A stretch of 64,000 nucleotides of DNA from Deinococcus sp045062605 (GCF_045062605.1 NZ_JBJGDW010000001.1:98400-162399), one strand, 5' to 3'; positions 32,517 through 44,212 are shown, counted from the stretch's first letter. Numbers and translations are program-made. Notes: a model not told the origin generated them from the letters alone.

Positions 32517-33374
32517 TTAGCGGCGAACCGGGAACTGTGGAGGAATCTCCTGCAATTTCTTGGGATCGGGCAGCGAGTACTTGGTCTTGGGGCCAAACCA
32601 CTTGGCGAAGACCTTGCGGTAGGTGCCGTCGGCGCTGACCCGCGACAGCGTTTCGTTGACGAAGTTGCGCCAGGTGCTGTCGTTCTGCTTGAGGATCATG
32701 CCGTAAGGCTCAGAGCTGAAGAACGGCCCGACGATGGCGAACTTACTGGGATCAGGGGCGCTGGCTTTCAGGCCCAGCAGGATGGTGCTGTCGGTACTCA
32801 CGGCGTCCACCCGGCCCTGCTGGAGTGCCGTGAAGGCGTCGGTGTACTGTTGCAGGCTGATCACGTTGGCCTTGGGCGCAGCCGCCTTCAGGTTGACCTC
32901 GCTGGTGCTGCCCTGCGCGGTGGCGACGCGCTTGCCCGCCAGATCGCGGGTGCTTTTGATCGGGCTGCCCGCCGGAACCAGCAGGCGCTGACCATCCAGG
33001 AAATAGGTGTTAGAGAAATCCACGGTGTCCATGCGCCCGTAGGTGGCGGTGGCGGTGGCGGCGGCGATATCCACCGTGCCGTTCTGCACGAACTCAATGC
33101 GGTTTTTGCTGGTCACCTGCTTGTACACGATTTTGATCGGCTTCTTGCAAAAGGCGGTCAGGTCCTTGCCGATCTCCTTGACCAGATCGACATCGAAACC
33201 GCCGACATCGCCGTTTTCATCGACGAAGCCGAAGGGCGGGCTGTCGTATTTGACCCCGGCGTTAAAGACACCCTTGGAGCAGATGTCGTCCCGGATGGAC
33301 GCGGCAGAGGCGGCAGCGCCCAGCACCATCTGGGCAGCAAGCAAAACGAAAACAGTGGAGGTCAATCTCTTCAT
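32517..33374 (-). CDS. Amino acid ABC transporter substrate-binding protein
   Basis: A 285-residue SBP family 3 protein. It has a signal peptide (MKRLTSTVFVLLAAQMVLGAAASA), the ligand region VKYDSPPFGFVDENGDVGGFDVDL, and GKRVATAQGSTSEVNLK. It is the receptor of the adjacent permease/ATPase operon, probably for glutamate/aspartate/glutamine-type ligands given the long permease. GGGAG lies six bases before the ATG. The 400-base region upstream contains a 20-bp palindrome. Confidence 0.93.
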   Translation of the reverse strand: MKRLTSTVFVLLAAQMVLGAAASAASIRDDICSKGVFNAGVKYDSPPFGFVDENGDVGGFDVDLVKEIGKDLTAFCKKPIKIVYKQVTSKNRIEFVQNGTVDIAAATATATYGRMDTVDFSNTYFLDGQRLLVPAGSPIKSTRDLAGKRVATAQGSTSEVNLKAAAPKANVISLQQYTDAFTALQQGRVDAVSTDSTILLGLKASAPDPSKFAIVGPFFSSEPYGMILKQNDSTWRNFVNETLSRVSADGTYRKVFAKWFGPKTKYSLPDPKKLQEIPPQFPVRR

Positions 33375-33428
33375 GGAATCTCCCATTGAACAAATGAACT
33401 TGGTTGTGTGATCTACAAATGAACGTAG

Positions 33429-33448
33429 CATGAATTTTCACATTCATG
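33429..33448. promoter_or_regulatory. 20-bp palindrome upstream of the amino acid ABC operon
   Basis: CATGAAT, six bases, ATTCATG: a perfect seven-base inverted repeat about 55 bases before the receptor gene start. GTTCAT-like words repeat around it. The arms resemble ArgR-type half sites, but the spacing is two bases too long. Confidence 0.5.
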
Positions 33449-33532
33449 AACGTGCTCTTCAGACAGGCGACTGCTGTAGATGAATGTTTACCGCCTCAGC
33501 AAGCGGTCTGCAACGCATACCAGCGGGCGAGC

Positions 33533-33551
33533 GGGGAGGGAGGGAGTGGGG
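33533..33551 (+). other. G-quadruplex-forming motif
   Basis: Four G-runs (4, 3, 3 and 4 bases) with loops of 1, 1 and 3 bases lie between the divergent ABC and TRAP transporter genes. Apart from this motif and the palindrome, I see nothing else in the 33449-33700 gap. Confidence 0.55.
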
Positions 33552-33777
33552 TGGTGGCTACCTCTTGCCCTGAAAGAGTGGAACCGCAACAGGGCTGGAT
33601 TTCCCCACGAACTCCTAATTCTCCTGATCTACGGTGATTGGCCCAAATTGCTCGTCACGGTCCTACGAACTTGAGGATGGAAGAGCGTCCATTCCAGGCC
33701 CTGTGCTAAAATCTCTGTATTCCCAACACTTAAGCAGCCTGTGTTCAGCGTAGGGCTGCCCTTCCGGAGGATTCACC

Positions 33778-34752
<975 letters not shown>

Positions 34753-34782
34753 GCTTCAGGGTCAAGTACAGTCACTCGATCA

Positions 34783-34831
34783 GAGAGGGGGCCAGCCACA
34801 GACACATACAGAGGCTGGCCCCCTCTCGTTT
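34783..34831 (+). terminator. Strong terminator between TAXI receptor and TRAP permease
   Basis: A 15-bp perfect stem (GAGAGGGGGCCAGCC with GGCTGGCCCCCTCTC) followed by GTTT. It should leave the receptor transcript in excess over the permease. Confidence 0.8.
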
Positions 34832-34851
34832 GAAAAGGAGATGAGCAGCCA

Positions 34852-37035
<2,184 letters not shown>

Positions 37036-37048
37036 CCTCAATCTCGGC

Positions 37049-37084
37049 GCGTCCCCAGCTTCCGCAGTGGGGACGTCACTTTTG
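37049..37084 (+). terminator. Terminator of the TRAP permease gene
   Basis: CGTCCCCA pairs with TGGGGACG, followed by TCACTTTT. Confidence 0.65.
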
Positions 37085-37111
37085 CCCTCCTGAAGTGGCA
37101 GGATAGAGGGC

Positions 37112-38308
37112 ATGACCCAGCCGCCCCCTTCCGGTCCACGCGCGCCCCTACGCGACTGGCGGGCAGCGCGCGACGTGCGTGACCTGATCGGGCGGCTGTG
37201 GGCCATTCCGCCCGTGCGGCTGATCGTGTACGCCGCATTAATCGTGGTGGCCGCGCGGGCGCTGCTGTGGGGCAGCCAGCTTCTTGCCAGCGTGATTCTG
37301 ACCGTACTGACCGCCTACGGACTGGCCTTTTTAGTCAACCCGATTCTGGAATGGTTGGAGCGCCATAAGGTCAGCCGCATGATCGGCGTACTGCTGCTCA
37401 TCTTGCTGACGCTGGGCCTCACGACATTGCTGATCGTCACCCTCAGCCAGCAGGTGACGGGGCTGATTACCGGGATTCCGACGATTGCGGTCAACCTTAA
37501 GATCGCGCTGTTCAACCTGCTGGACCGGCTGGACACCATTCCCGGCGTGCAGGGCCTTAAGAACAGTGTCAGCAGCTATATCGACGAACAGACCACCAAC
37601 ATCACCCAGAACAGCGGTCCCGTGCTGGAGCGGCTACTCAATTCCGGCCCCAACGTGCTGAACACGCTGTCCAATCTGGTGGGCTGGCTGGGACAACTGG
37701 GCTTTATCGTGACGCTGGCAGCCTATTTCATGCTGGATTACGGGCGGGTGGGCCACAGCCTGCTGCGGGTCTTTCCGCGCGCCTCGCAGCCTACCGTGCT
37801 GCGGCTCTCTGAAGACGTGAGCCAGAGTTTCGGCGGCTTCCTGCGCGGCCAGTTGCTGCTGATGCTGACGGGCGCAGTTCTCTCCACCCTGGGTCTGCTG
37901 GCCCTGCAAGTGCCGAACGCGCTGGCGCTGGGGGCGCTGAGCGGCCTGCTGAGCCTGGTGCCGTACATCGGCATCGTGCTGGCCGCCGTGGTTGCCATGT
38001 TGCAGGCCATTCCGCAGGGCGGGCTGACCATCGGGCTGGTAACCGCGCTGTTTTTCATCATCAACCAGTTGCAGGGCAACGTGCTGGGACCTCTGATCAT
38101 GGGCCGGGTGGTCAGTCTCAGCCCCGCCGCCATCCTGATCTCGCTGCTGGTGGGGTTGGCCCTGGCGGGACCGGTGGGCGCAATTATCGCCATTCCCACC
38201 GCCACGCTGCTCAAGCGTTGGCTGGAACGCTACTGGATGACCAGCGCCGCCTACCGGGGCGTGGCGGGCGCGGTGCCAGAGGAGCTGGCAGTGGAGGCGG
38301 AGAAATAG
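37112..38308 (+). CDS. AI-2E-family transporter
   Basis: A 398-residue membrane protein of the UPF0118/AI-2E exporter family with about eight helices. The family end pattern is VPYIGIVLAAVVAMLQA, then NQLQGNVLGPLIMGRVVSLSPAAILISLL and GPVGAIIAIPTATLLKRWLE. Members export autoinducer-2, act as Na+/H+ antiporters or are uncharacterised; the role here is open. A GATAGA element precedes the ATG, and no clear Shine-Dalgarno is present. Confidence 0.88.
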   Translation: MTQPPPSGPRAPLRDWRAARDVRDLIGRLWAIPPVRLIVYAALIVVAARALLWGSQLLASVILTVLTAYGLAFLVNPILEWLERHKVSRMIGVLLLILLTLGLTTLLIVTLSQQVTGLITGIPTIAVNLKIALFNLLDRLDTIPGVQGLKNSVSSYIDEQTTNITQNSGPVLERLLNSGPNVLNTLSNLVGWLGQLGFIVTLAAYFMLDYGRVGHSLLRVFPRASQPTVLRLSEDVSQSFGGFLRGQLLLMLTGAVLSTLGLLALQVPNALALGALSGLLSLVPYIGIVLAAVVAMLQAIPQGGLTIGLVTALFFIINQLQGNVLGPLIMGRVVSLSPAAILISLLVGLALAGPVGAIIAIPTATLLKRWLERYWMTSAAYRGVAGAVPEELAVEAEK

Positions 38309-38365
38309 GGAATGGGGTTAATCCGGGCCAGCCACCCCGTTCACCCCCACTTCTCCGCCTCCCGC

Positions 38366-38371
38366 TATCCT
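38366..38371 (+). promoter_or_regulatory. Leaderless -10 box (TATCCT)
   Basis: TATCCT with seven bases to the ATG at 38379. Confidence 0.5.
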
Positions 38372-38378
38372 CGCCCCC

Positions 38379-39461
38379 ATGACCCAACCCGCAAGCTACG
38401 ATCCCAGAAAGCACGCCGAACTGCTGGCCGACTACTGCCTGTACGCCGCCCCCGGCGAACGCCTGATGGTCACGGGCGGCACGCAGGCGGCCCCGTTGCT
38501 GCGCGAGGTCACCCGCGCCCTGCTGACACGCGGCGCGCGGCCCGTAACCCGGCTGGAGTATCCGGGGCAACTGGACGATCTGGCCGAACTGGCCTCCGAT
38601 GAGGTGCTGGGCAATTTTCACCCCGCCGAGGCCACCGACTTTGAAGCGCTGGACGGCAGCCTGCGCGTGCTGACCCCCGAACAGCCCAGCAAGGTGGACG
38701 CCGCCCGCCGCGCCCGCCTGACCGCATCACGCGCGGAGTTGGCAGGCATCCGCGCCCGCAAAAAATGGAGCCTGACGCTGTACCCCACCGCTTACGCCGC
38801 CGCACAGGCCAATATGGGCCTGCCAGAATTCAAGGCGTTCGTGACCCGCGCGATGTTTCTGGACCGCCCCGATCCGGTGGCCGCGTGGGGCGAGGTCCGC
38901 GCCATGCAGGCCACGTTAATCGAGCGACTGAGCGTGGCCGACACCGTTCGGATCGAAGCCCCCGGCACCGACATCCGCCTGCGGGTGGGAGGCCGCACCT
39001 GGGCCAGCAGCGACGGCAAGCGCAACATGCCATCGGGCGAGGTTTTCACCGGGCCGATTGAGGACACGGCAGAGGGCATCATCACCTTCACCGTTCCCGC
39101 GCAGTACGGCGGCACCACCGTGCGCGGCGCACGGCTGGTCTTGCGCGCTGGACAGGTGGTAGAGGCGACAGCGGACGAGGGCGAGGACGTGTTGCGCGCC
39201 GCCCTTGCTACCGATCCCGGCGCGCGGCGGCTGGGCGAGCTGGGCATCGGCACCAACAGCGGCATCCAGAGGCCCACGGGCAACATTCTGTTCGACGAGA
39301 AGATTGGCGGCACGGTGCATCTGGCGCTGGGCCGCAGCTACCCGGAAACAGGGGGCATCAATACAAGCGGCATCCGCTGGGACCTGATCACCGACCTGCG
39401 CGGCGGCGGACGCCTCAGCGCAGACGGAGAACTCATTCAGGAGGGCGGCACGTTTCTGTGA
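38379..39461 (+). CDS. M29-family aminopeptidase
   Basis: A 360-residue metallo-aminopeptidase of the AmpS/PepS/aminopeptidase T family. Metal ligands are expected in SGEVFTGP, in the GTVHLALGRSYPETGG stretch (histidine) and in SGIRWDLI (aspartate); all are present. These enzymes use two divalent ions and are known from Thermus and Gram-positive bacteria. The N-terminal DPRKHAELLADYCL is typical. A leaderless TATCCT box sets the start. A small P-loop gene overlaps its stop. Confidence 0.9.
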   Translation: MTQPASYDPRKHAELLADYCLYAAPGERLMVTGGTQAAPLLREVTRALLTRGARPVTRLEYPGQLDDLAELASDEVLGNFHPAEATDFEALDGSLRVLTPEQPSKVDAARRARLTASRAELAGIRARKKWSLTLYPTAYAAAQANMGLPEFKAFVTRAMFLDRPDPVAAWGEVRAMQATLIERLSVADTVRIEAPGTDIRLRVGGRTWASSDGKRNMPSGEVFTGPIEDTAEGIITFTVPAQYGGTTVRGARLVLRAGQVVEATADEGEDVLRAALATDPGARRLGELGIGTNSGIQRPTGNILFDEKIGGTVHLALGRSYPETGGINTSGIRWDLITDLRGGGRLSADGELIQEGGTFL

Positions 39462-39997
39462 GTGAAGTTCCGGGGAGCGGCCCCATCTGGGTGCTGTCGG
39501 GCAGTCCGGGCGTGGGCAAGAGCAGCGTGGCCCACGCCCTGCTCCAGCACTATCCGCGCGGCCTGCATCTGCCCGTGGATGACCTGCGCGAACTGGTGGT
39601 GTCCGGGCTGGTGGGGCCGAGTCTGGACCATCCGCCCGAGGCCATCCGGCAATTTGGGCTGGCCCGCCGCGCCGCCGCCTTCCACACCCGGCTGTACGCG
39701 GAGGCAGGCTTTGCGGTGGTGGTGGACGACGTGCTGTGGCCCGCCGATCTGGAAGCGATGCGCCTTCACTGGGACGGCCTGGACGTTCGCCCGGTGTTTC
39801 TGTGCCCCACGCTGGAAACCACCCAGGCACGCAACGCGGCCCGCGTGGGCAAGGCGTTCGATACCCTGAATCTGGTGCCAATGATCGCGTCCATCCACCC
39901 GTCCATGCCAGCCGCCGATTATCGGGAGGCAGGCTGGCACGTGCTGGACACCTCGAATCTCAATATCGAACAGACGGTTGAAGCGCTGCTGGCCTAG
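39458..39997 (+). CDS. P-loop phosphotransferase-like protein
   Basis: A 179-residue protein with Walker A SGSPGVGKSSVAHALL and the later DVLWPADLEAM region. It resembles chloramphenicol-phosphotransferase-like and AAA_33 kinases; no substrate can be given. The GTG start overlaps the aminopeptidase stop (GTGA), so it is translationally coupled. Its stop overlaps the convergent C39-like gene by four bases (CTAG). Confidence 0.7.
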   Translation: MSEVPGSGPIWVLSGSPGVGKSSVAHALLQHYPRGLHLPVDDLRELVVSGLVGPSLDHPPEAIRQFGLARRAAAFHTRLYAEAGFAVVVDDVLWPADLEAMRLHWDGLDVRPVFLCPTLETTQARNAARVGKAFDTLNLVPMIASIHPSMPAADYREAGWHVLDTSNLNIEQTVEALLA

Positions 39998-40554
39998 CCA
40001 ATCACCTTGCGAACCGTCGCTGAGAGCTTGGGCGGGTACATCAGGGCGAACTGGCCCCGGTGGTCTGCCCACACGCGGGCAAAGTCGTCGTAGCCCATCG
40101 CCACGTAGCCCAGCAGCGGGTCCATCAGATAGGTCTGCCGGGCAGCGTCGTTGTAACCCACCACCACGCGCCAGTGGGGAATGACCTGCCCGCCGGGGCT
40201 GATATAGGTTTGCAGCGCGATCACAGGAACGCCGCTTTTAATCGCGGTCCGCACAGTGTTGATCGAGCCACCCGAATACAGCCGCGCCTCCATCCCCACG
40301 CGCGGCGCAAAGTCAAGAATCGCCTGCGCCGTCATATACGAGGTTTCAGACGGGCGCGTGTAGTGGCTGACCGTCGCCATGTCCACATTCACGCCGTAAT
40401 AGCGCAAAACCTGCGTCAGGCTGGCGGGGCCGCAGGCGTTGTAGCTCTGGCGGATCAGCGGCATGCCGGACAGCACATAACCGGGGGAAGGAGTCGCAGC
40501 CTGCACGTGGTTGACGAGCAGCAGCGGGGCGAGGAACAGCAAGCGGGAACGCAC
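39994..40554 (-). CDS. Exported C39-like cysteine peptidase domain protein
   Basis: A 186-residue protein with a signal peptide (RSRLLFLAPLLLVNHVQA). The papain-like triad of C39 domains is visible: C41 in NACGPASL, the histidine in IPHWRVVVGY and the aspartate in MDPLLGY. Free-standing secreted C39-like proteins are common but their targets are unknown; there is no ABC transporter fusion. The start codon is GTG, without a clear upstream signal. Confidence 0.8.
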   Translation of the reverse strand: MRSRLLFLAPLLLVNHVQAATPSPGYVLSGMPLIRQSYNACGPASLTQVLRYYGVNVDMATVSHYTRPSETSYMTAQAILDFAPRVGMEARLYSGGSINTVRTAIKSGVPVIALQTYISPGGQVIPHWRVVVGYNDAARQTYLMDPLLGYVAMGYDDFARVWADHRGQFALMYPPKLSATVRKVIG

Positions 40555-40622
40555 CGCAGCAGTCTGCCGCGCCGGGCATCACGGCAGTCTTTCAAGCCTC
40601 CCTGACCCATCTGCGGGTTTGC

Positions 40623-40677
40623 TACCCTGACCTCTGGCCCGTGACCTCTACTGTCGCCCAGGCCGGAGGTCAGACCC
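40623..40677 (+). promoter_or_regulatory. Self-complementary leader masking the ribosome binding site
   Basis: TGACCTCTGGCC (40628-40639) pairs perfectly, with one G-U, with GGCCGGAGGTCA (40661-40672), which contains the GGAGG of the VUT gene. A second TGACCTCT (40642-40649) can pair with the same site. TACCCT at 40623 may be the -10, in which case only the second copy is transcribed whole. Confidence 0.5.
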
Positions 40678-41256
40678 ATGAACCGTTTTACCCACTCCGC
40701 CGAACGGGGACGCCCTGCCCCCTCTGGCAACACACCGTTGCCGCTGCTGCTGATCGCGCTGTACGCGCTGAGCATTCTGGCCGCCAACATCACGCTCAAC
40801 AAATTCATTCCGCTGCCGGTGTACGGCCTGCTCAGCGTCGGCACCATTTTCTTTGCCGCCGTATTCACGTTGCGGGACCGGATTCACCGCGCGGGCGGGC
40901 TGAGTGCCGTGTTTATTGCCATCTCCGCCGCGCTGATCATCAACACGCTGGCGGCCTTCGTGACTGGCACCGAATGGCGTTTTATCGGCGCGTCCTTCCT
41001 GGCGATCCTGGCGGGCGAACTGGCCGATACCGCCGTGTATCAGCGTCTGATCCACCGCAGTTGGTGGACGCGGGTCCTGGCCAGCAACGCCGTGAGCGTG
41101 CCGCTGGACTCAGTGCTGTTCAACCTGCTGGCCTTCCTGGGCATCATGTCCGGGGGCGAGATCGCGCAGATCATCTTTGCGGACATCCTGGCCAAGTACC
41201 TGATTGCCGTGCTGTTTGCGGTGCGGGTTTTCCACACCAGCCGGGCGGCAGTCTGA
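40678..41256 (+). CDS. VUT-family (YhhQ-like) transporter
   Basis: A 192-residue membrane protein with about six helices. Family residues include ANITLNKFIPLP, FTLRDRIHRAGG, GELADTAVYQ and NAVSVPLDSVLFNLLAF. YhhQ-type members import queuosine precursors; others have been linked to vitamins, so the substrate is a guess. GGAGG lies eight bases before the ATG and is sequestered by the leader described separately. Confidence 0.8.
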   Translation: MNRFTHSAERGRPAPSGNTPLPLLLIALYALSILAANITLNKFIPLPVYGLLSVGTIFFAAVFTLRDRIHRAGGLSAVFIAISAALIINTLAAFVTGTEWRFIGASFLAILAGELADTAVYQRLIHRSWWTRVLASNAVSVPLDSVLFNLLAFLGIMSGGEIAQIIFADILAKYLIAVLFAVRVFHTSRAAV

Positions 41257-41297
41257 CGGTTTCTTCACAAACCGTCGGGGGTGGGGGTATGGGGGTT

Positions 41298-41324
41298 TTG
41301 AAAAATCTGCGCCAATACTACAAT
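41298..41324 (+). promoter_or_regulatory. Promoter TTGAAA / TACAAT
   Basis: TTGAAA at 41298 and TACAAT at 41319 with 15 bases between. The -10 box overlaps the first in-frame ATG (41323), so translation must begin further downstream. Confidence 0.5.
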
Positions 41325-41400
41325 GACGCTCAGTTCATACGATTCTTCACAGGAGCCTCGAATACCCTTAACCAGTCCCGCTAGCCCACAAACAACGTCT

Positions 41401-41886
41401 GTGACCGCCTATCAGGTGGGGGTCTTTGCCCTGGTGCGGCAGCGCGACACCTACCTGATCGTGCGGCCCCGCGCCCCGCTACTGCCTGGCGGGCTGCACG
41501 GGCTGCCGGGCCTAGTCCTCGATGCGGCCAGCGGCGACAACATCGTGGAATCGCAGTTGCGCCGCGCCCTGCTCTCGCAGGTGGGGCTGGCCGTGGCCGA
41601 ATTGCGGCTGGTCGGCTCGCATGCGGCGCGCGGGGTACAGGGCGGGCACGGCGACGCACGCCTCAACCTGATCTTCGGCAGCGAGTACTGTTCAGGCATC
41701 CTGAATCCCCAGGACAGTGAACTGCTGGCCGCCGAGTGGATGAACGGCACCGACCTGTTCCGCGCAGGCGTGCCCGAGTACCTGCTGGCTGCCGTCCGCA
41801 AACTGGAAACCTCGATTGCCCCGGCCAGCGCACCCGCGCCCGCAAGCACAGGCCGCTTTCCCCGGCTGTTCGGCAAACAGAAATAA
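41401..41886 (+). CDS. Degenerate Nudix-fold protein
   Basis: A 161-residue protein from the GTG at 41401. It keeps the fold outline (VGVFALVRQRDTYLIVRPRAP, then LPGLVLDAASGDNIVESQLRRALLSQVGL) but lacks the catalytic RExxEE of the Nudix box, which reads QLRRALLSQ. It is therefore probably a non-hydrolytic binder. The ATG at 41323 lies on the promoter. AGGAG at 41351 points at an ATA codon (41362), so the true start is unresolved. Confidence 0.55.
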   Translation: MTAYQVGVFALVRQRDTYLIVRPRAPLLPGGLHGLPGLVLDAASGDNIVESQLRRALLSQVGLAVAELRLVGSHAARGVQGGHGDARLNLIFGSEYCSGILNPQDSELLAAEWMNGTDLFRAGVPEYLLAAVRKLETSIAPASAPAPASTGRFPRLFGKQK

Positions 41887-42020
41887 TACGGATTGCGTCT
41901 GTTTCGTTAACAAACAGACAAAACGCCAGTTTGCCAACTCCACGCCTGGAACCCGTTCTTCTCATTCTCGCTCTGCTCGGATGTTCATCGTTTTCGCAAA
42001 CGATTCAATCGGAGTCCGTA
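41887..42020 (-). repeat. Interspersed repeat, copy B (134 bp, inverted)
   Basis: The same length and boundaries as copy A but on the other strand: TACGGATTGCGTCTGTTTCG on the left and ATCGGAGTCCGTA on the right. The rest of the 41887-42149 gap holds nothing else I can name. Confidence 0.8.
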
Positions 42021-42149
42021 AAAGCCGGGGCGTCAGTTCTGGCCGCGCACACCTGCCCTGGTTCGACTACCCCGACTCGGTGACATCGGCCTGAACAGCG
42101 GCGTTCCCCTGACCAGAATATGGACGAGCGGGACAGCTTGGTCTGATCT

Positions 42150-42875
42150 TCAGCGCTCGTAGCCGACGATGATCTCTCCCTCGGCCAGTTTGCGGTTGAT
42201 CATGCTGGTGCGGCTGTAGTTGAGAACGATCATGCCGCTGCCCAGCTCCAGCAGGTTCAGGGTGCCTTTGACACCGTTTCCAGCCGTGGCGTCGCTGCCG
42301 ATCACCTTCCACTGAAAGCCGCTGCGGACATCCAGCACCCGGTCCGGGGCGGTGCTGGGCGGAACCAGGGTGGGCAGGGCGCTGTAGCCTTCCGGGCCGC
42401 GCATCTCGCCCGTTCGCAGATTGATACTGACGCCGTCCAGCACGCCGTTAAGGCCAGACATATTGCCGAACATGACGCGGACATTGTCGCGCGTCAGCGG
42501 TAGCCGCAGCGTCCTGCCCGTGGAGGCCAGCACCGACTGGAACACCAGATACTGCCTGTACTCCTCCTCGGTGATGCCTAGCCGGGGATCGTAAGGCGCG
42601 CGCACCCCCTTACTGGCACTGACGATGACCTGATACAGCGCTTCGGGACTGCCGCCCACCCGCAGCACCCGCGTCTGCAAGCCCACGGTAGACAGGCTGG
42701 GCCGCTTTTCCAGCACGGTAGCAAACTGGCCCGGCAACGGCAGCAGCGCCGCCAGCCGCGACACGTTGCCCGCCGTCAATGGGGGCACGACCTCAGCCGC
42801 CTGGGAGGGGACCAGGATTGCCGAAAAGACTAGAAAGAGAAGAGTACGGGCCGCCTTCATACCAGTTTTGAGCAT
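42150..42875 (-). CDS. Exported protein of unknown function
   Basis: A 241-residue protein with a signal peptide (AARTLLFLVFSAILVPSQAAE). The mature part is beta-rich without recognised motifs; ITEEEYRQYLVFQSVLASTGRTLRLPLTRDNVRVMFG and SGFQWKVIGSDATAGNG are its most distinctive parts. A start five codons later (42860) is equally possible. It is probably periplasmic or secreted. No functional clue comes from the neighbours. Confidence 0.6.
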   Translation of the reverse strand: MLKTGMKAARTLLFLVFSAILVPSQAAEVVPPLTAGNVSRLAALLPLPGQFATVLEKRPSLSTVGLQTRVLRVGGSPEALYQVIVSASKGVRAPYDPRLGITEEEYRQYLVFQSVLASTGRTLRLPLTRDNVRVMFGNMSGLNGVLDGVSINLRTGEMRGPEGYSALPTLVPPSTAPDRVLDVRSGFQWKVIGSDATAGNGVKGTLNLLELGSGMIVLNYSRTSMINRKLAEGEIIVGYER

Positions 42876-43115
42876 AAGGCGCGCGGGTGAGAACTCCTGG
42901 CAGGAAGGCTCACCTGAAGATCAGCAGAGGTGGCGCTGGGACGTCCGGTAGACCACGCCGCTCCACCCTCCAGTACGGAAACTGACTTGAAGAGTGCTGG
43001 AAACACCAAGGCAATCCGAACGGGACTCGCAGAGTTGTGTCAGCACAGGAATAGTGTCCTCTCCTCGGGCTGTACGGGCCATAGGCGTCTGTTCATGACG
43101 ACAGTCTGTTCACGA

Positions 43116-43207
43116 CGAGCAGGAGCAGGAGAAATACGGATTCCGGGCGTGGAGTGCAGAGATCGAAGTTGTCCCGATTTCTGCCGCGTTACCAACGGCA
43201 GTCCGCA
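43116..43207 (+). repeat. Interspersed repeat, copy D (partial)
   Basis: Contains the conserved core TACGGATTCCGGGCGTGGAG and the tail TGTCCCGATTTC..GGCAGTCCGCAT of the repeat family. The left end is lost. The rest of the 42876-43270 gap holds only the fba terminator. Confidence 0.6.
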
Positions 43208-43224
43208 TGCAAAGACAAGAAGGT

Positions 43225-43262
43225 GGGGCAAGAGCCGCAGCCCCCGTCCCACCCTTGAATTT
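43225..43262 (-). terminator. Probable fba terminator
   Basis: On the minus strand AAGGGTGGG pairs with CCCACCTT behind the fba stop, followed by a T-rich stretch. Confidence 0.5.
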
Positions 43263-43270
43263 GAAGGTGC

Positions 43271-44188
43271 TTAAGCTTTGCCGACGCTGCCCAGCACGCC
43301 CATCTTGTGTTCGATGACCTGTGACATCACGTCGCGGGCGCGGCCAAAGATCTTGCGCGGATCGAATTCCTTGGGGGTGGCCTGCAACACCTCGCGGATG
43401 CCCACGGTGCTGGCCAGCCGCAGATCAGTATCCACGTTGACCTTGGCGATCCCGAACTGCGTGGCGCGCTGCAAATCCTCGTCGGCAATCCCCGCCGCGT
43501 CGCCGATCTCGCCGCCCGCCGCGCGGAAGCGTTCGACGATTTCCTGGGGCACGCCGCTGGAGCCGTGCGCCACCAGCGGAATCCCGGTCATGCTGGCAAT
43601 CTTCTCGATGCGCGCGTGATCGATGTACGGGCGGCCCTTGCCCTTGAACGCGCCGTGGCTGGTACCGATGGCAATCGCTAAGTAATCGGTGCCGGTCTGC
43701 TCGATAAACCGCACGGCTTCATCGGGATCGGTCAGGAAGGCGTCCTTCTCGTCCACAACGATGTGTTCCTCGATACCGCCCAGACGGCCAATCTCGGCTT
43801 CAACGCTGATGCCCATCGCGTGCGCGGCCTCCACCACCCGGCGGGTTTCCCGGACATTGCCCTCGAAGTCGGAGTGCGAGGCATCGATCATCACGCTGGT
43901 AAAGCCCATGCGGATGGCGTTCAGCGCCGACTCGTAGCTGCTGCCGTGATCCAGGTGCAGGGCGACGGGAACGGTGGCCCGCTCTGCCAGATCGATGACG
44001 ATGTTCGCCAGATCCTGCCCGCCGTACTTGATGGCCCCCTCGCTCATCTGGACCATCACCGGACTCCGCAGCCGCTCGGCGGTGTGGATGATCGCCTCGG
44101 TGATCTCCATATTGTTGGTGTTGAACGAGCCGACGCCGTATTTGCCAGCGCGGGCGGGAATCAGAATGTCGTTACCGGTTACGAGCAT
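43271..44188 (-). CDS. fba: Fructose-bisphosphate aldolase, class II
   Basis: A 305-residue zinc aldolase that splits fructose-1,6-bisphosphate in glycolysis and joins trioses in gluconeogenesis. Zinc and phosphate ligands are in VALHLDHGSS, ASHSDFEGNV, GTSHGAFKGKG, VAHGSSG and KVNVDTDLR. A strong AAGGAGG lies five bases before the ATG, with a TACAGT box at 44213-44218, so this gene has a short conventional leader. Confidence 0.95.
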   Translation of the reverse strand: MLVTGNDILIPARAGKYGVGSFNTNNMEITEAIIHTAERLRSPVMVQMSEGAIKYGGQDLANIVIDLAERATVPVALHLDHGSSYESALNAIRMGFTSVMIDASHSDFEGNVRETRRVVEAAHAMGISVEAEIGRLGGIEEHIVVDEKDAFLTDPDEAVRFIEQTGTDYLAIAIGTSHGAFKGKGRPYIDHARIEKIASMTGIPLVAHGSSGVPQEIVERFRAAGGEIGDAAGIADEDLQRATQFGIAKVNVDTDLRLASTVGIREVLQATPKEFDPRKIFGRARDVMSQVIEHKMGVLGSVGKA

Positions 44189-44212
44189 GATTGCCTCCTT
44201 GTAAGCCCCTCT

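Noticed and set aside
33429..33448. ArgR/AhrC ARG box
   Set aside because: The half sites look right, but the spacer is six bases instead of four, so it is reported only as a palindrome.
40623..40677. preQ1 riboswitch upstream of the VUT gene
   Set aside because: The small C-rich loop and A-rich pseudoknot tail of preQ1-I are absent; only a structured leader is claimed.
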